Assembly: GCA_902520335.1 (NCBI GenBank)
Contig: CABYNS010000001.1
Coordinates: 279,534-343,533 of the forward strand
Origin: an uncultured Pelagibacteraceae bacterium
Lineage (GTDB): Bacteria; Pseudomonadota; Alphaproteobacteria; Pelagibacterales; Pelagibacteraceae
Length of the DNA: 64,000 nt
Direction: 5' to 3'
Of the stretch, positions 27,521 through 37,797 are shown piece after piece. Made by a program: the position numbers and the translations under genes. Positions within the stretch are counted from its first letter, which is position 1. Every line of letters starts with the position of its first letter. Under the pieces are notes generated by a model, which did not search any database, had not been told where the DNA came from, and worked only from the letters and a program-made list of their open reading frames with translations.

Positions 27521-29439
27521 AATTTTTCTTTGATTTTTTTTATAATACTCTCAGAATTTAATTTAAAATGGTTATAAATTTTTTTATATGGTGCACTTTT
27601 TCCAAAGTCGTTAATTCCAAAATTTAATCCATTTATACCAGTATATTTTTTCCAATAATTCGTTTCAGAGGCTTCTATAGATACTACTAGTTTTGTCTCA
27701 CCTAATATTTTTTTTTTGTATTCTTCACTTTGATGATCAAATATTTTTTGACAAGGCATTGATATGATTTTGGAATAAATACCATCTGTGGCTAATTTAT
27801 GACCCACATCATTTGCTAAACTTGTTTCAGACCCAGTCGCTAAAATTGTTACACTTATATTATTTCCAGTCCTCAAAACTTCATAAGCACCCAAAGAAGA
27901 TTTATTTTTGAGAGAATTTTCAAGTCTAATAGGATTGACATTTTGTCTGGTTAGTGAAATTACACTTGGGGTATTTTTACTTTCGAGAGCTAATTGCCAG
28001 CACTCAAAAGTTTCAATAGTATCTGAAGGTCTAAAAACGTTTAAATTCGGAATAGATCTTAAACTTGTTAATTGTTCAATTGGCTGATGAGTTGGACCAT
28101 CCTCACCTAAGCCAATAGAGTCATGTGTAAATACATATATAACTCTTTGTTTCATCATTGCAGCTAATCTAATAGATGGTTTACAGTAGTCACTAAATAT
28201 TAAAAATGTTCCACCATAAGGGATTAGGCTACTGTGAAGAGCTATTCCATTCATTATTCCACACATCGCGTGCTCTCTAACTCCGTAATGAATATAATTT
28301 CCAGAAAAATTACCTGGTTCAATTATTTTATGATCTTTAGTTTTAGTGTTATTTGATCCAGCTAAATCAGCTGAGCCTCCAATCAAATAAGGAAATTTTG
28401 TTATAATGTTTAAAAATATCTCAGACGATTTTCTTGTAGCAATCGGTTTTGTATTTTTTAAATGTTCAACTTTTGCTTTTTCAATTAATTTTTTTAATGA
28501 GTTAGTATTTGAAATATTTACTTTATTTTTCTTAGCCCTTTGTGACGCTGTTTTACCAATTTTTCTCCACTCATTTAATAATTCAGCAGGGATTTTGAAA
28601 GGTTCATATTTCCATTTTAATTTCTTTCTTACAAGTTTTATTTCCTCATCGCCTAATGGACTACCATGTGATGAAGCTTTACCCCCTTTGTTTGGAGAAC
28701 CATAACCAATTGTAGTTTTACATGAAATCGCGATAGGTTTTTTTGATTTTTGTGCTTTTTTTAAAGCTTTAGATATTTCTTTAAAATTATGACCATTAAT
28801 TTTTAAGTAGTCCCAACCATAGCTTACAAATCTTTTTTCATGATCGTCCGAGACAGCTAAGCTTGTGGGACCATCGATTGAGATAGAATTATTATCAAAT
28901 AATAAAATAAGATTTTTCAACTTCAAATGTCCAGCTAAGCTCAATGCCTCGTGACTAATACCTTCCATTAAGCATCCATCGCCAGCTAGAACATAAGTTT
29001 TATGATTAATTTTTTTTTTTCCTAATTTTTTTTTTAAAATTTCCTCTGATATCGCAAATCCAACTGCATTTGAGATTCCCTGTCCTAATGGACCTGTCGT
29101 AGTTTCGATGCCAGTATTCGGATGATATTCAGGATGTCCCGCACATATGGACTCTAATTGTCTAAAGCTTTTAATATCATTTAAAGAAACACTTTTGTAA
29201 CCAGTCAAATAAAGAAGAGAGTAAAGTAACATTGATCCATGTCCAGCAGAAAGAACAAATCTATCTCTATTAACCCAGCTAGGATCTTTTGGATTAAATT
29301 TTAAAAAATCTTTAAAAAGTACTGTAGCAACATCAGCCATTCCCATGGGCATTCCAGGATGTCCTGAGTTTGCTTTTTGAACAGCATCAATTGAGAGAAA
29401 TCTTATACAATTAGCTAATTCTTTATAAAGTTTATCCAA
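27517..29439 (-). CDS. tkt: Transketolase
   Basis: [78 protein letters not shown]. Confidence 0.97.
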   Translation of the reverse strand: MDKLYKELANCIRFLSIDAVQKANSGHPGMPMGMADVATVLFKDFLKFNPKDPSWVNRDRFVLSAGHGSMLLYSLLYLTGYKSVSLNDIKSFRQLESICAGHPEYHPNTGIETTTGPLGQGISNAVGFAISEEILKKKLGKKKINHKTYVLAGDGCLMEGISHEALSLAGHLKLKNLILLFDNNSISIDGPTSLAVSDDHEKRFVSYGWDYLKINGHNFKEISKALKKAQKSKKPIAISCKTTIGYGSPNKGGKASSHGSPLGDEEIKLVRKKLKWKYEPFKIPAELLNEWRKIGKTASQRAKKNKVNISNTNSLKKLIEKAKVEHLKNTKPIATRKSSEIFLNIITKFPYLIGGSADLAGSNNTKTKDHKIIEPGNFSGNYIHYGVREHAMCGIMNGIALHSSLIPYGGTFLIFSDYCKPSIRLAAMMKQRVIYVFTHDSIGLGEDGPTHQPIEQLTSLRSIPNLNVFRPSDTIETFECWQLALESKNTPSVISLTRQNVNPIRLENSLKNKSSLGAYEVLRTGNNISVTILATGSETSLANDVGHKLATDGIYSKIISMPCQKIFDHQSEEYKKKILGETKLVVSIEASETNYWKKYTGINGLNFGINDFGKSAPYKKIYNHFKLNSESIIKKIKEKL

Positions 29440-29492
29440 AATTATCCTGTCTAGACTTAGAAGATTCTATTTAATAATATAAACATATATAT

Positions 29493-29816
29493 ATGAATTC
29501 TATTCTTGAAAAAGAAAAAAAGCTAAATTTAGCTTTAACTAAACTAAAAAGTTTGAATTTAGAAAATCCAGATATAAAAAAAAATATTGAAATTCTTGGT
29601 GAACAAAAAAATCAATTAGAAATTGAAAAATCTGAAATGGAGAAAAAATATAAAACTTTGTTGGATGAACATGAAAATTTAACAGGGAAATTGGAGGAGT
29701 TGGAAAACAAAGAAAAAATTGAGGAAAAAAAAAGATTAGAATTTTCTGAAAAAATAGATGAATTGAACCAAGAAACTAATACTCTAATGGACGAAATCGA
29801 TAAATGGCAAACGTAA
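29493..29816 (+). CDS. Coiled-coil hypothetical protein (DUF4164-like) upstream of zapA
   Basis: 107-aa heptad-rich protein in an operon with zapA (overlapping 13 nt). Confidence 0.7.
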   Translation: MNSILEKEKKLNLALTKLKSLNLENPDIKKNIEILGEQKNQLEIEKSEMEKKYKTLLDEHENLTGKLEELENKEKIEEKKRLEFSEKIDELNQETNTLMDEIDKWQT

Positions 29817-30247
29817 CTATAAAATTTAATGGCAAAGAATTTTTGTTATCATGTGATGATGGGCAAGAAGAACATCTTGAGGAGTTATTAATTCAAATCA
29901 ATCAAAAATTTAATGACTTAAAAAATGATTTAGGAAATATTGGTGAAAATAAACTTTTATTGATCACCGCAGTAAAAGTAATGGATGAATACTACGAAAC
30001 CAAAAAAAAAGTTGAACAGAAAAAAATTGAATTAAAAGAGCTTTCGAATAAATTTAGAGAGTTAAAATCACTAGTTTATGAATACAAAGACAGAAAAGAA
30101 GAAGAAATTAAAAATTTAAATAAAAATCATGAAGAATTAAAAGATGAAATTGAACTAAATCAAAAACATTATGAAAATTTAATTGATGCTGCTGCTGATG
30201 AGATTTCAAATTTTGTTGATAAAGCAAATATAGATAAAACATCTTAA
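29804..30247 (+). CDS. zapA: Cell division protein ZapA
   Basis: ANVTIKFNGKEFLLSCDDGQEEHLEELLIQINQKF...LLITAVKVMDEYYETKK; located before fau. Confidence 0.88.
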   Translation: MANVTIKFNGKEFLLSCDDGQEEHLEELLIQINQKFNDLKNDLGNIGENKLLLITAVKVMDEYYETKKKVEQKKIELKELSNKFRELKSLVYEYKDRKEEEIKNLNKNHEELKDEIELNQKHYENLIDAAADEISNFVDKANIDKTS

Positions 30248-30256
30248 TAGAATTTT

Positions 30257-30790
30257 GTGAATAAATCCCAAATTAGAAAAAAAATACTAAAGATAAGAAG
30301 ACAAAAAAAGATCAAAAAATTTATTTTTAATTTTGATTTTATTTTGGATATTTTAAAAAAAAAGAAAGTTTCAGGCAGAATACTTGGTGGTTATTACCCT
30401 TATAACTATGAAATAGATATTTTACAAATCTTAGAAAAGTTTGAGAAAAAAAAATTCATTATAACATTACCAAAAATAATGAAAAACTCACAGATGGACT
30501 TCTTTCAATGGTCAAAAAATGATCCTTTATCAATTAATAAATTTGGTATACCAGAACCAATTTCTAAAGTGGTAAAATACCCAGATGTTTTATTAGTACC
30601 CCTTTTAGCTTTTGACAAAAAATTCAATAGGATTGGTTACGGTGGAGGGTTCTACGATCGGTATATCAAGAAAATTAGAAAACGAAAAAAGGTTTTAACG
30701 ATTGGATTTGCTTACTCTTTTCAAAAATTAAAAAAAATACCAACTAATAATTATGATATTAAGTTAGATTTTATTATAACAAATAAATAA
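30257..30790 (+). CDS. fau: 5-formyltetrahydrofolate cyclo-ligase (GTG start)
   Basis: GGYYPYNYEIDI, DVLLVPLLAFDKKFNRIGYGGGFYDRYI, GFAYSFQ. Confidence 0.92.
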   Translation: MNKSQIRKKILKIRRQKKIKKFIFNFDFILDILKKKKVSGRILGGYYPYNYEIDILQILEKFEKKKFIITLPKIMKNSQMDFFQWSKNDPLSINKFGIPEPISKVVKYPDVLLVPLLAFDKKFNRIGYGGGFYDRYIKKIRKRKKVLTIGFAYSFQKLKKIPTNNYDIKLDFIITNK

Positions 30791-30796
30791 TTTTTT

Positions 30797-31600
30797 ATGA
30801 AAATTTTATTTTTAGGCGATGTTGTTGGATCATCTGGATGTAGAAAGATAACTAATGATTTATCAAGTCAGATTAAAAAAAATAATATCGATTTCGTAAT
30901 CATAAATGCTGAGAACGCTGATGATACTGGTGTTGGTTTGACCAAAGAAATTTGTAAAGATTTTTTTGATAATGGAGTTAATGTTATTACAACTGGAAAC
31001 CATGTTTGGGATCAAAAAGACATAATGAATTTTATTGGTAAGGAAAACAGATTATTAAGACCAAAAAATTTATTTGAACCTTCTCCTGGTAAGGGATTTG
31101 AGATTTATAAAACAAAAAAAAATTACAAGGTAGGAGTTTTAAATTTGATGGGAAATGTTTTTATGAGGAAGTGTGATGATGTTTTTAAAATATCAAAAGA
31201 ATTTTTAGAAAAATATGATTTGAAAAAAGATTATGACTTTCTAATTGTTGATTTTCATGGAGAAATAACAAGTGAAAAAAATGCTATTGGTCATTATTTT
31301 GATGGAAAAGCAACACTCGTTATTGGAACTCACACTCATATACCTACTAATGATGCAAGAGTTTTAAAAAATGGCACTGCTTATCAGACAGACGCAGGTA
31401 TGTGTGGAGATTATGACTCAGTCATAGGTATGAATAAAGATAATTCTCTTAATAGATTTATGAAAAAAGACTCTATTAAACATTTTCCAGCTGTTGGAGA
31501 AGCTTCTTTGAGTGGAGTTATAGTAAATTGTAATTTAGAAACAGGCTTAGCAGATAGTGTAGAAAGTTACATATTTGGAGGTCTTTTAAAAAATACTTGA
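30797..31600 (+). CDS. ymdB: YmdB-family metallophosphoesterase (TIGR00282)
   Basis: KILFLGDVVGSSGC, INAENADDTGVGLT, TTGNHVWDQKD, DFHGEITSEKNAIGHYFDGKATLVIGTHTHIPT. Confidence 0.93.
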   Translation: MKILFLGDVVGSSGCRKITNDLSSQIKKNNIDFVIINAENADDTGVGLTKEICKDFFDNGVNVITTGNHVWDQKDIMNFIGKENRLLRPKNLFEPSPGKGFEIYKTKKNYKVGVLNLMGNVFMRKCDDVFKISKEFLEKYDLKKDYDFLIVDFHGEITSEKNAIGHYFDGKATLVIGTHTHIPTNDARVLKNGTAYQTDAGMCGDYDSVIGMNKDNSLNRFMKKDSIKHFPAVGEASLSGVIVNCNLETGLADSVESYIFGGLLKNT

Positions 31601-31607
31601 TTTTTTT

Positions 31608-32330
31608 ATGGCAGGACATTCTCATTGGGCAGGTATAAAACACAAAAAAGGTAAAGCTGATAAAGAAAGATCAAAAATTTTTTCCAAACTATCTAAAGAG
31701 ATTACAGTTGCGGCTAAGTTAGGAGACAAAGATCCAGCTATGAACCCAAGATTACGTTCCGCTATTCAAGCTGCAAGATCAGCAAATATGCCAAAAGATA
31801 ATATAACTAGAGCTATCGATAAGTCCACAATAAGTAATCAGTCAAATTTTGAAAATTTGAGATATGAAGGCTTTGGACCTGAAAAAATTGCTGTTATAGT
31901 TGAAACTTTAACTGATAACAAAAATAGAACTGCCTCTAATATAAGAACAATTTTTCAAAAATCAGGCGGAAGTCTCGGTACCCAGGGTTCAGCATCACAT
32001 AATTTTAGTCAATTAGGTATAATTAAAGTCGATAAAAATGAAATTTCAGAAGAGGATATATTAGAACTTGCAATTGATGCTGGTGCAAATGAGTGTAAGT
32101 CGTATAAAGAATTTCATGAGATACAATGTTCAATAAATGATATTTATAATGTTAAAAAAGAGTTAGAAAAAAAAATAAGTAACTTTATTTCGACAGGTAT
32201 AGAGTGGGTGCCTTTAAATGCTGTAGAAATTTCAGAAGAGAAAAAAAAGGAATTGATTAGTTTTTTTGAGACATTAGAAAATGATGACGATGTACAAAAT
32301 ATTTATTCAAATTTTAAATTTTCAAACTAG
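31608..32330 (+). CDS. yebC: YebC/PmpR family transcriptional/translation regulator
   Basis: MAGHSHWAGIKHKKGKADKERSKIFSKLSKEITVAAKLGDKDPAMNPRLRSAIQAARSANMPKDNI. Confidence 0.97.
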   Translation: MAGHSHWAGIKHKKGKADKERSKIFSKLSKEITVAAKLGDKDPAMNPRLRSAIQAARSANMPKDNITRAIDKSTISNQSNFENLRYEGFGPEKIAVIVETLTDNKNRTASNIRTIFQKSGGSLGTQGSASHNFSQLGIIKVDKNEISEEDILELAIDAGANECKSYKEFHEIQCSINDIYNVKKELEKKISNFISTGIEWVPLNAVEISEEKKKELISFFETLENDDDVQNIYSNFKFSN

Positions 32331-32339
32331 ATACAAGAT

Positions 32340-32834
32340 ATGCTAATAATTGGTATAGATCCAGGTATTTCGGGCTCAATTTGTTTTTTTGAAGATGGAA
32401 AAATTATAGAAGTAATTGAAATGCCAGTAATGACAGAGGGTAAAAAAAATAAAAAACAAGTTAATGGTGCTCAAATTTATAATGAATTTTTAAAAAGAAT
32501 TAATAAAAAAAAAGATGATGAAGTAAGAGTGGTGATAGAACAAGTTTCTGCTATGCCGGGGCAAGGCGTAACAAGTATGTTTAATTTTGGTCAATCTTTT
32601 GGGATTTTAAAAGGAATATGTTCCGCAATGCAATTACCAATATTTTTTGTTAGACCAGTTAAATGGAAAAAGTATTTTAATTTAATTAATTCTCAAAAAG
32701 ATGCTAGCAGAACAAGAGCAATCGAAATATTTCCTTATTTTTCAACACAACTTTCAAAGAAAAAAGACTCTAACAAAGCTGATGCTATTTTAATTGCAAG
32801 TTTTTACCATGAAACTCACCAAAAAGATGATTAA
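32340..32834 (+). CDS. Phage-type RuvC-like Holliday junction endonuclease (RNase H fold)
   Basis: IIGIDPGISGSICFF, VVIEQVSAMPGQGVTSMFNFGQSFGILKGI, VRPVKWKKYFNL, SNKADAILIASFY. Acidic positions of the fold are retained. Confidence 0.85.
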   Translation: MLIIGIDPGISGSICFFEDGKIIEVIEMPVMTEGKKNKKQVNGAQIYNEFLKRINKKKDDEVRVVIEQVSAMPGQGVTSMFNFGQSFGILKGICSAMQLPIFFVRPVKWKKYFNLINSQKDASRTRAIEIFPYFSTQLSKKKDSNKADAILIASFYHETHQKDD

Positions 32835-32886
32835 TCCTAGATTTTTAAAGTCAAATTCATGACACATTTAAGTGTGAGAAGACCTT

Positions 32887-33561
32887 ATGGAAGCTGATAT
32901 TTCATCACAAGCAGTCGGACTTGCATCAAGTGCTGACTTTTCACTTATGAACTTATTTATAAGGGCAGATATAATAGTTAAATCAGTTATAATTATTCTT
33001 ATTGCATGTTCAGTTTATTCATGGGCGGTAATCATTGAAAAATTTAAATTATTTAAAAAAATAAATCAAAGTTCAGAAGAATTTGAAACTAAGTTTTGGA
33101 ATTCGAAATCTGCGGAGTCTTTTTACAACAATCTTCCTGGAAATATAAATGATCCAATGGCTCTTATTTTTAAAGATGCTATGCAAAATCTTCTTAAAAG
33201 AAGATCAAAAACAGATATAAATATTAGAATGACTTCAATGTTAGAGACCGGGATAGAGAAACAAATGTCTAAAATTACAAAAGGATTTACTTTTTTAGCA
33301 ACTGTTGGATCAACGGCACCTTTCATAGGATTATTTGGAACTGTTTGGGGTATAATGAATTCATTTCAGTCTATTGCAATTTCAAGAAATACTAGTTTAG
33401 CAATCGTAGCTCCAGGAATTGCAGAAGCTCTTTTCGCTACAGCATTAGGTTTATTGGCAGCTATTCCTGCGGTAATTGCTTATAATAAATTTAACAATGA
33501 TTCTTTAAAATATTCACAAAAGTTAGAAAATTTTTCTAAAAGATTTTTAACAATTATTTAG
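32887..33561 (+). CDS. tolQ: TolQ proton channel
   Basis: FTFLATVGSTAPFIGLFGTVWGIMNSFQSIA...APGIAEALFATALGLLAAIPAVIAYN. Confidence 0.96.
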   Translation: MEADISSQAVGLASSADFSLMNLFIRADIIVKSVIIILIACSVYSWAVIIEKFKLFKKINQSSEEFETKFWNSKSAESFYNNLPGNINDPMALIFKDAMQNLLKRRSKTDINIRMTSMLETGIEKQMSKITKGFTFLATVGSTAPFIGLFGTVWGIMNSFQSIAISRNTSLAIVAPGIAEALFATALGLLAAIPAVIAYNKFNNDSLKYSQKLENFSKRFLTII

Positions 33562-33562
33562 A

Positions 33563-33979
33563 ATGGCATTCAAGTTTAATCGTTCATCTAAGGAACCAAT
33601 GAGTGAGATAAATGTGACACCATTTGTAGATGTGATGTTAGTCTTATTGATTATCTTTATGGTGACAGCACCTTTGTTAACTGTAGGAGTTCAGGTAGAC
33701 TTACCGGAAAGTTCAGCTGATTCACTCCCAGAGGAGCAAGAACCTCTAACATTAACTATAAACTCAAAAGGTGAAATTTTTATACAAGAATCAAAAGTTG
33801 AGTATGAAAAAATCATTGCAAAAGTTTTAGCAGTCTCAAAAAATCGGACTGATACAAGAATTTATGTAAGAGGGGATAAAACTATAAATTACGGTAGAGT
33901 TCTTGAAATTATGGGTTTACTTTCAGGTTCAGGATTTACGAAAGTAGCTTTAATTTCAGAACCGTACAAAGAGAGGTAA
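33563..33979 (+). CDS. tolR: TolR
   Basis: SEINVTPFVDVMLVLLIIFMVTAPLLTVGVQVDLPES. Confidence 0.96.
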   Translation: MAFKFNRSSKEPMSEINVTPFVDVMLVLLIIFMVTAPLLTVGVQVDLPESSADSLPEEQEPLTLTINSKGEIFIQESKVEYEKIIAKVLAVSKNRTDTRIYVRGDKTINYGRVLEIMGLLSGSGFTKVALISEPYKER

Positions 33980-33987
33980 TTTTTTTT

Positions 33988-34797
33988 GTGAATAGGAGTA
34001 TTGTAATTTCCTCTGTTTTACACCTATTTGTTATTCTTTTAACAGCAATGAGCCTTCCTTTTTTAGCAAAAAAACCAATTGATCTTCCGCCGATTGTTTC
34101 GGTAGAATTAATTCAAATAACTGAAAAAACAAATATCCCATTTGCACCCAAGGCAAAAAAAATAATTGAAAAAGTTAAAGAAAAAGAAAAAAAATTAGTA
34201 TCAGAGCAAGCTCCACCTAAAAAAGTTAAGAAAATTAAGCCTGATGCTGTTCCGATGCCAGAGGATAATGTAAAGAAAGTTGAAAAAATAAAAGAGGATA
34301 AACAAAACCCTGAAAAAATTGACAATGAGGTAAAACAAGTATCTGAATTTGAAAAAGAGGAATTATTTGATCCAAATAATATTGCAGCTTTAATTGATAA
34401 ATCTAAAGAGAGCAAAGCGGAAACTTTAAAGAAAAATCCTGATTTAAGCCAAGATCAAAATAAAAATTTTGAGAATACAGGGTTATCCTTAAGTGAGGAG
34501 GATGCACTTAAAGCACAAATTTTTGGTTGTTGGAGTATCCCACTAGGATTACCATATAATGAAAATTTACTTGTTAGAATAAAACTTGAATTGGAGCCTG
34601 ATGGATCAGTAATTAAGTCAGAAATTTTAGATCATGCAAGAATGAATAAACCAGGACAAGGCTTCTACAAAGTATTAGCAGAAAGTGCTTTAAGAGCTAT
34701 TAAATTATGTCAGCCTTTAAGAGTTCCTAGCACTGGTTATGAAAGATGGAAGGAATTACAGTTAAATTTTGATGCAAGAGAAATGTTAGAAGGTTAA
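33988..34797 (+). CDS. tolA: TolA-like cell envelope protein (GTG start)
   Basis: N-terminal TM helix, Lys/Glu/Pro-rich middle, C-terminal [38 protein letters not shown]; lies between tolR and tolB. Confidence 0.9.
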   Translation: MNRSIVISSVLHLFVILLTAMSLPFLAKKPIDLPPIVSVELIQITEKTNIPFAPKAKKIIEKVKEKEKKLVSEQAPPKKVKKIKPDAVPMPEDNVKKVEKIKEDKQNPEKIDNEVKQVSEFEKEELFDPNNIAALIDKSKESKAETLKKNPDLSQDQNKNFENTGLSLSEEDALKAQIFGCWSIPLGLPYNENLLVRIKLELEPDGSVIKSEILDHARMNKPGQGFYKVLAESALRAIKLCQPLRVPSTGYERWKELQLNFDAREMLEG

Positions 34798-34813
34798 TAT
34801 AGCTTTTAAAAAA

Positions 34814-36154
34814 ATGAAAAATTTTTTAATAACTTTAATAATAATCTTAATACCAGTTAAATCCTTCGGTTTAATAGAGGTAGATATAACTAGGGGTAAT
34901 CTAAACCCATTGCCTGTTGCAGTCTCTCCATTATCTATTGATGAAGAATCAAGAAAAAATTTTGAGAAAATTCTAAAAAAGAAAAATATCGGTTCAGAAA
35001 TATCTGCAATTGTAGAAAATAATTTAAAGATTTCAGGTTTATTTAATCCATTGAATAAAGATGCGTTTTTACAAGAACCAGATATTGCAAATTTAAAGCC
35101 TAGATTTGAAGATTGGAACTTAATTAAAGCTCAGGCTTTAATCACTGGAAAAGTTAGTTATGTGGAAGAAAAACTAAGAGTAGAGTTTAGATTGTGGGAT
35201 GTGCTTGCAGGAAAAGAAATGATGGCACTTGCTTTTACAACTGTTTCAAGTAACTGGAGACGTGTTGGTCATATTATTACAGATAAAGTCTATGAAAGAT
35301 TGACTGGTGAAAGAGGTTATTTTGATACTAGAATAATTTATGTTGCAGAGGAGGGACCTAAAACTCAAAGAGTAAAAAAATTAGCTATAATGGATCAAGA
35401 TGGTGCTAACAATAAATTTCTGACATTAGGAAACGAACTTGTTTTAACTCCAAGATTTAATCCAACAAGTCAAATGGTAACTTATCTCTCATATTTTAGA
35501 AATTTACCGAGAGTTTATTTGTTAGATATCGAAACAGGTACTCAAGAAGTTGTGGGAGATTTTCCTGGCATGACATTTGCACCAAGATTTTCTCCAGATG
35601 GAAAAAAAATAATTATGAGTTTTGCAAAAGATGGTAATTCTGAAATTTACACAATGGATTTAGAAAATAGAATAGTGGAGAAAATCACAAACCATCCATC
35701 AATAGACACATCACCTTCTTATTCCCCAGATGGAAAATTTATTTCTTTTAACTCTGACAGAAGTGGTTATCAACAAATATATGTGATGAAGAGTGATGGG
35801 AGTAATGTTAAAAGAATATCTTTTGGCAAAGGAATTTACGGTACTCCAGTTTGGTCTCCTAGAGGAGATCTAATAGCATTTACAAAATTACATAAAGGAA
35901 AATTTTATATTGGTGTAATGAGAACTGATGGAAGTGGGGAAAGATTATTAACTGAAAATTTTTATCAAGAGGCTCCATCGTGGTCTCCCAATGGTAGAGT
36001 ATTGATTTTTTATAGGGAGACTAAAACGGATTCTAAAGGAAAGGGTTTTTCTGCAAAATTATGGTCTATAGATTTAACAGGCTATAATGAGAGACAAGTT
36101 CCTACTCCAACTGATGGATCAGACCCATCATGGTCATCTTTATTAAGTAATTAA
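34814..36154 (+). CDS. tolB: TolB beta-propeller protein
   Basis: Repeated FSPDGKKI / [23 protein letters not shown] / [12 protein letters not shown] blades. Confidence 0.97.
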   Translation: MKNFLITLIIILIPVKSFGLIEVDITRGNLNPLPVAVSPLSIDEESRKNFEKILKKKNIGSEISAIVENNLKISGLFNPLNKDAFLQEPDIANLKPRFEDWNLIKAQALITGKVSYVEEKLRVEFRLWDVLAGKEMMALAFTTVSSNWRRVGHIITDKVYERLTGERGYFDTRIIYVAEEGPKTQRVKKLAIMDQDGANNKFLTLGNELVLTPRFNPTSQMVTYLSYFRNLPRVYLLDIETGTQEVVGDFPGMTFAPRFSPDGKKIIMSFAKDGNSEIYTMDLENRIVEKITNHPSIDTSPSYSPDGKFISFNSDRSGYQQIYVMKSDGSNVKRISFGKGIYGTPVWSPRGDLIAFTKLHKGKFYIGVMRTDGSGERLLTENFYQEAPSWSPNGRVLIFYRETKTDSKGKGFSAKLWSIDLTGYNERQVPTPTDGSDPSWSSLLSN

Positions 36155-36177
36155 TAATTAATTAGCTTGATTTTTAG

Positions 36178-36233
36178 CCTTGAAAGATCTAATTAGTTGT
36201 GAAAAACTAAGTCTAAAGAAATATTGATCAAGG
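36178..36233 (+). promoter_or_regulatory. Candidate structured leader of pal masking its Shine-Dalgarno
   Basis: Outer pairing CCTTGA (36178-36183) with TCAAGG (36228-36233), which includes the AAGG of the SD. Inner hairpin TTAGTT-GTGAAA-AACTAA (36193-36210). Confidence 0.3.
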
Positions 36234-36240
36234 AGTAATA

Positions 36241-36720
36241 ATGAAATTAAACAAAATTCTAAAAAATGGATTTTTAATAGTAGTTGCTTGTTTAGCACTT
36301 TCTGCATGTGCTACATCTAAAAAGTCTACAGGGCAGATGCAAGGTGATGTTTATACAGGAACAGATACAGTTGAATATTTAGCTTCAGGTGTTCCTGATA
36401 GAGTATTTTTTGCAACTAACGAGTCAGTTTTAACTACAGCTTCTAGAGAAACTCTTAGAAAACAAGCTGCATGGTTAAGAAAAAATTCTAAAATTACAAT
36501 TGTTTTAGAAGGACATGCTGATGAAAGAGGAACAAGAGAATATAACTTAGCATTAGGTGAGAGAAGAGCTAATGCAGCTAAAGATTATTTAATGACTTAC
36601 GGAATATCTTCAGACAGAATTTCAGTTTTAAGTTATGGTAAAGAAAGACCTGTCGACTCTGGGTCAAACCCATTAGCTTGGTCAAAAAATAGAAGATCTG
36701 TAACAGTTAAAGCCAATTAA
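36241..36720 (+). CDS. pal: Peptidoglycan-associated lipoprotein
   Basis: Lipobox LSAC; OmpA-like ITIVLEGHADERGTREYNLALGERRANAAKDYL. Confidence 0.97.
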   Translation: MKLNKILKNGFLIVVACLALSACATSKKSTGQMQGDVYTGTDTVEYLASGVPDRVFFATNESVLTTASRETLRKQAAWLRKNSKITIVLEGHADERGTREYNLALGERRANAAKDYLMTYGISSDRISVLSYGKERPVDSGSNPLAWSKNRRSVTVKAN

Positions 36721-36740
36721 AATATTAAATTAATATTTAA

Positions 36741-36779
36741 GACCTCTTAAATTATAATGATTTAAGAGGTCTTTTTTTT
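36741..36779 (+). terminator. Rho-independent terminator downstream of pal
   Basis: GACCTCTTAAATTATAATGATTTAAGAGGTCTTTTTTTT: GACCTCTTAAA/TTTAAGAGGTC stem followed by a T run. Confidence 0.93.
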
Positions 36780-36807
36780 GCCATTATTTTAGACATAACC
36801 TAATCCG

Positions 36808-37797
36808 ATGAAATACTTTAAAGTATTATTTAAATATAAAATTTTTTTGTTTTTAAATTTTTTAGTTTGTTTTTCCTCTCTCGCTGATAATCATAACATT
36901 TACGATACACTAGAACTAATTAAAAAGGATTTAAAAACTTTAGAAAAAGCTGTTTACTCAAATTCAAGTGAATTCAATAATACAGATTCAGCATCATCAA
37001 ACTTTGATAGTAACTCTGAGGATGTTCTTACAAGACACTTGTTGAAGCTATCTGAAATTGAAAATCAATTTCAGGAACTTACTAATAAATTTGAAGAAAT
37101 AAATTTTAAACTAGACAAGTTATCAAATAGACTTTCAAAAGTTCAATCTGATAATCAATTAAGATTTCAAGATTTAGAGACTGCTTTATCAAATGGTGAA
37201 AGTATAAATTTGACTTCAAAAAAAACTTCAGAATCTGATACAGAAATTTTACCAGGTTCATCTCAACCACAAGACTTAGGGTCAATATCTTATAAAGATA
37301 ATTCTACAAGCGATACAACTCAAAAAATACAATCAGTCGAAACAACCGCAACAATTGTTACTGAGACATTTCAAGCAGAAGAAAAAATTTTACCAGATGT
37401 TTCAGCTTCTAAGCAATATGAGTTTGCAACGAGTTTTTTAAAAGTTGGAGATTACCCTACTGCTGAAAGAGCATTTAGAGAATTTGTAATTTCAAACCCT
37501 GATCATAAATTGGCTGGTAACGCACAATATTGGTACGCTGAAACTTTTAGAATAAGACAATTATACACTGATGCTGCTTCAGCTTATTTAGAGGGTTATC
37601 AAAAATATCCAAAAGGAGAAAAAGCACCTATTAATTTGTTAAAGCTAGGTGTATCAATGATACAGATTGGAGAAAAAGATCAAGGCTGTAAAATGATAAG
37701 TGGTGTTGAACAACAATATCCAAACGCAAAACAGTCTGTTATTCAAAAAGCAAAGTATGAGTCTCAAAAATTTGAGTGTAAGAAACAAAATTCCTAA
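36808..37797 (+). CDS. cpoB: Tol-Pal system coordinator CpoB (YbgF)
   Basis: Signal peptide, coiled coil, then KQYEFATSFLKVGDYPTAERAFREFVISNPDHKLAGNAQYWYAETF TPR repeats. Confidence 0.92.
   Translation: MKYFKVLFKYKIFLFLNFLVCFSSLADNHNIYDTLELIKKDLKTLEKAVYSNSSEFNNTDSASSNFDSNSEDVLTRHLLKLSEIENQFQELTNKFEEINFKLDKLSNRLSKVQSDNQLRFQDLETALSNGESINLTSKKTSESDTEILPGSSQPQDLGSISYKDNSTSDTTQKIQSVETTATIVTETFQAEEKILPDVSASKQYEFATSFLKVGDYPTAERAFREFVISNPDHKLAGNAQYWYAETFRIRQLYTDAASAYLEGYQKYPKGEKAPINLLKLGVSMIQIGEKDQGCKMISGVEQQYPNAKQSVIQKAKYESQKFECKKQNS

Noticed and set aside
30247-30257. 6S RNA expected between zapA and fau (common in many bacteria)
   Set aside because: Only about 9 nt separate the genes, so no 6S RNA fits here; it must be elsewhere or absent.
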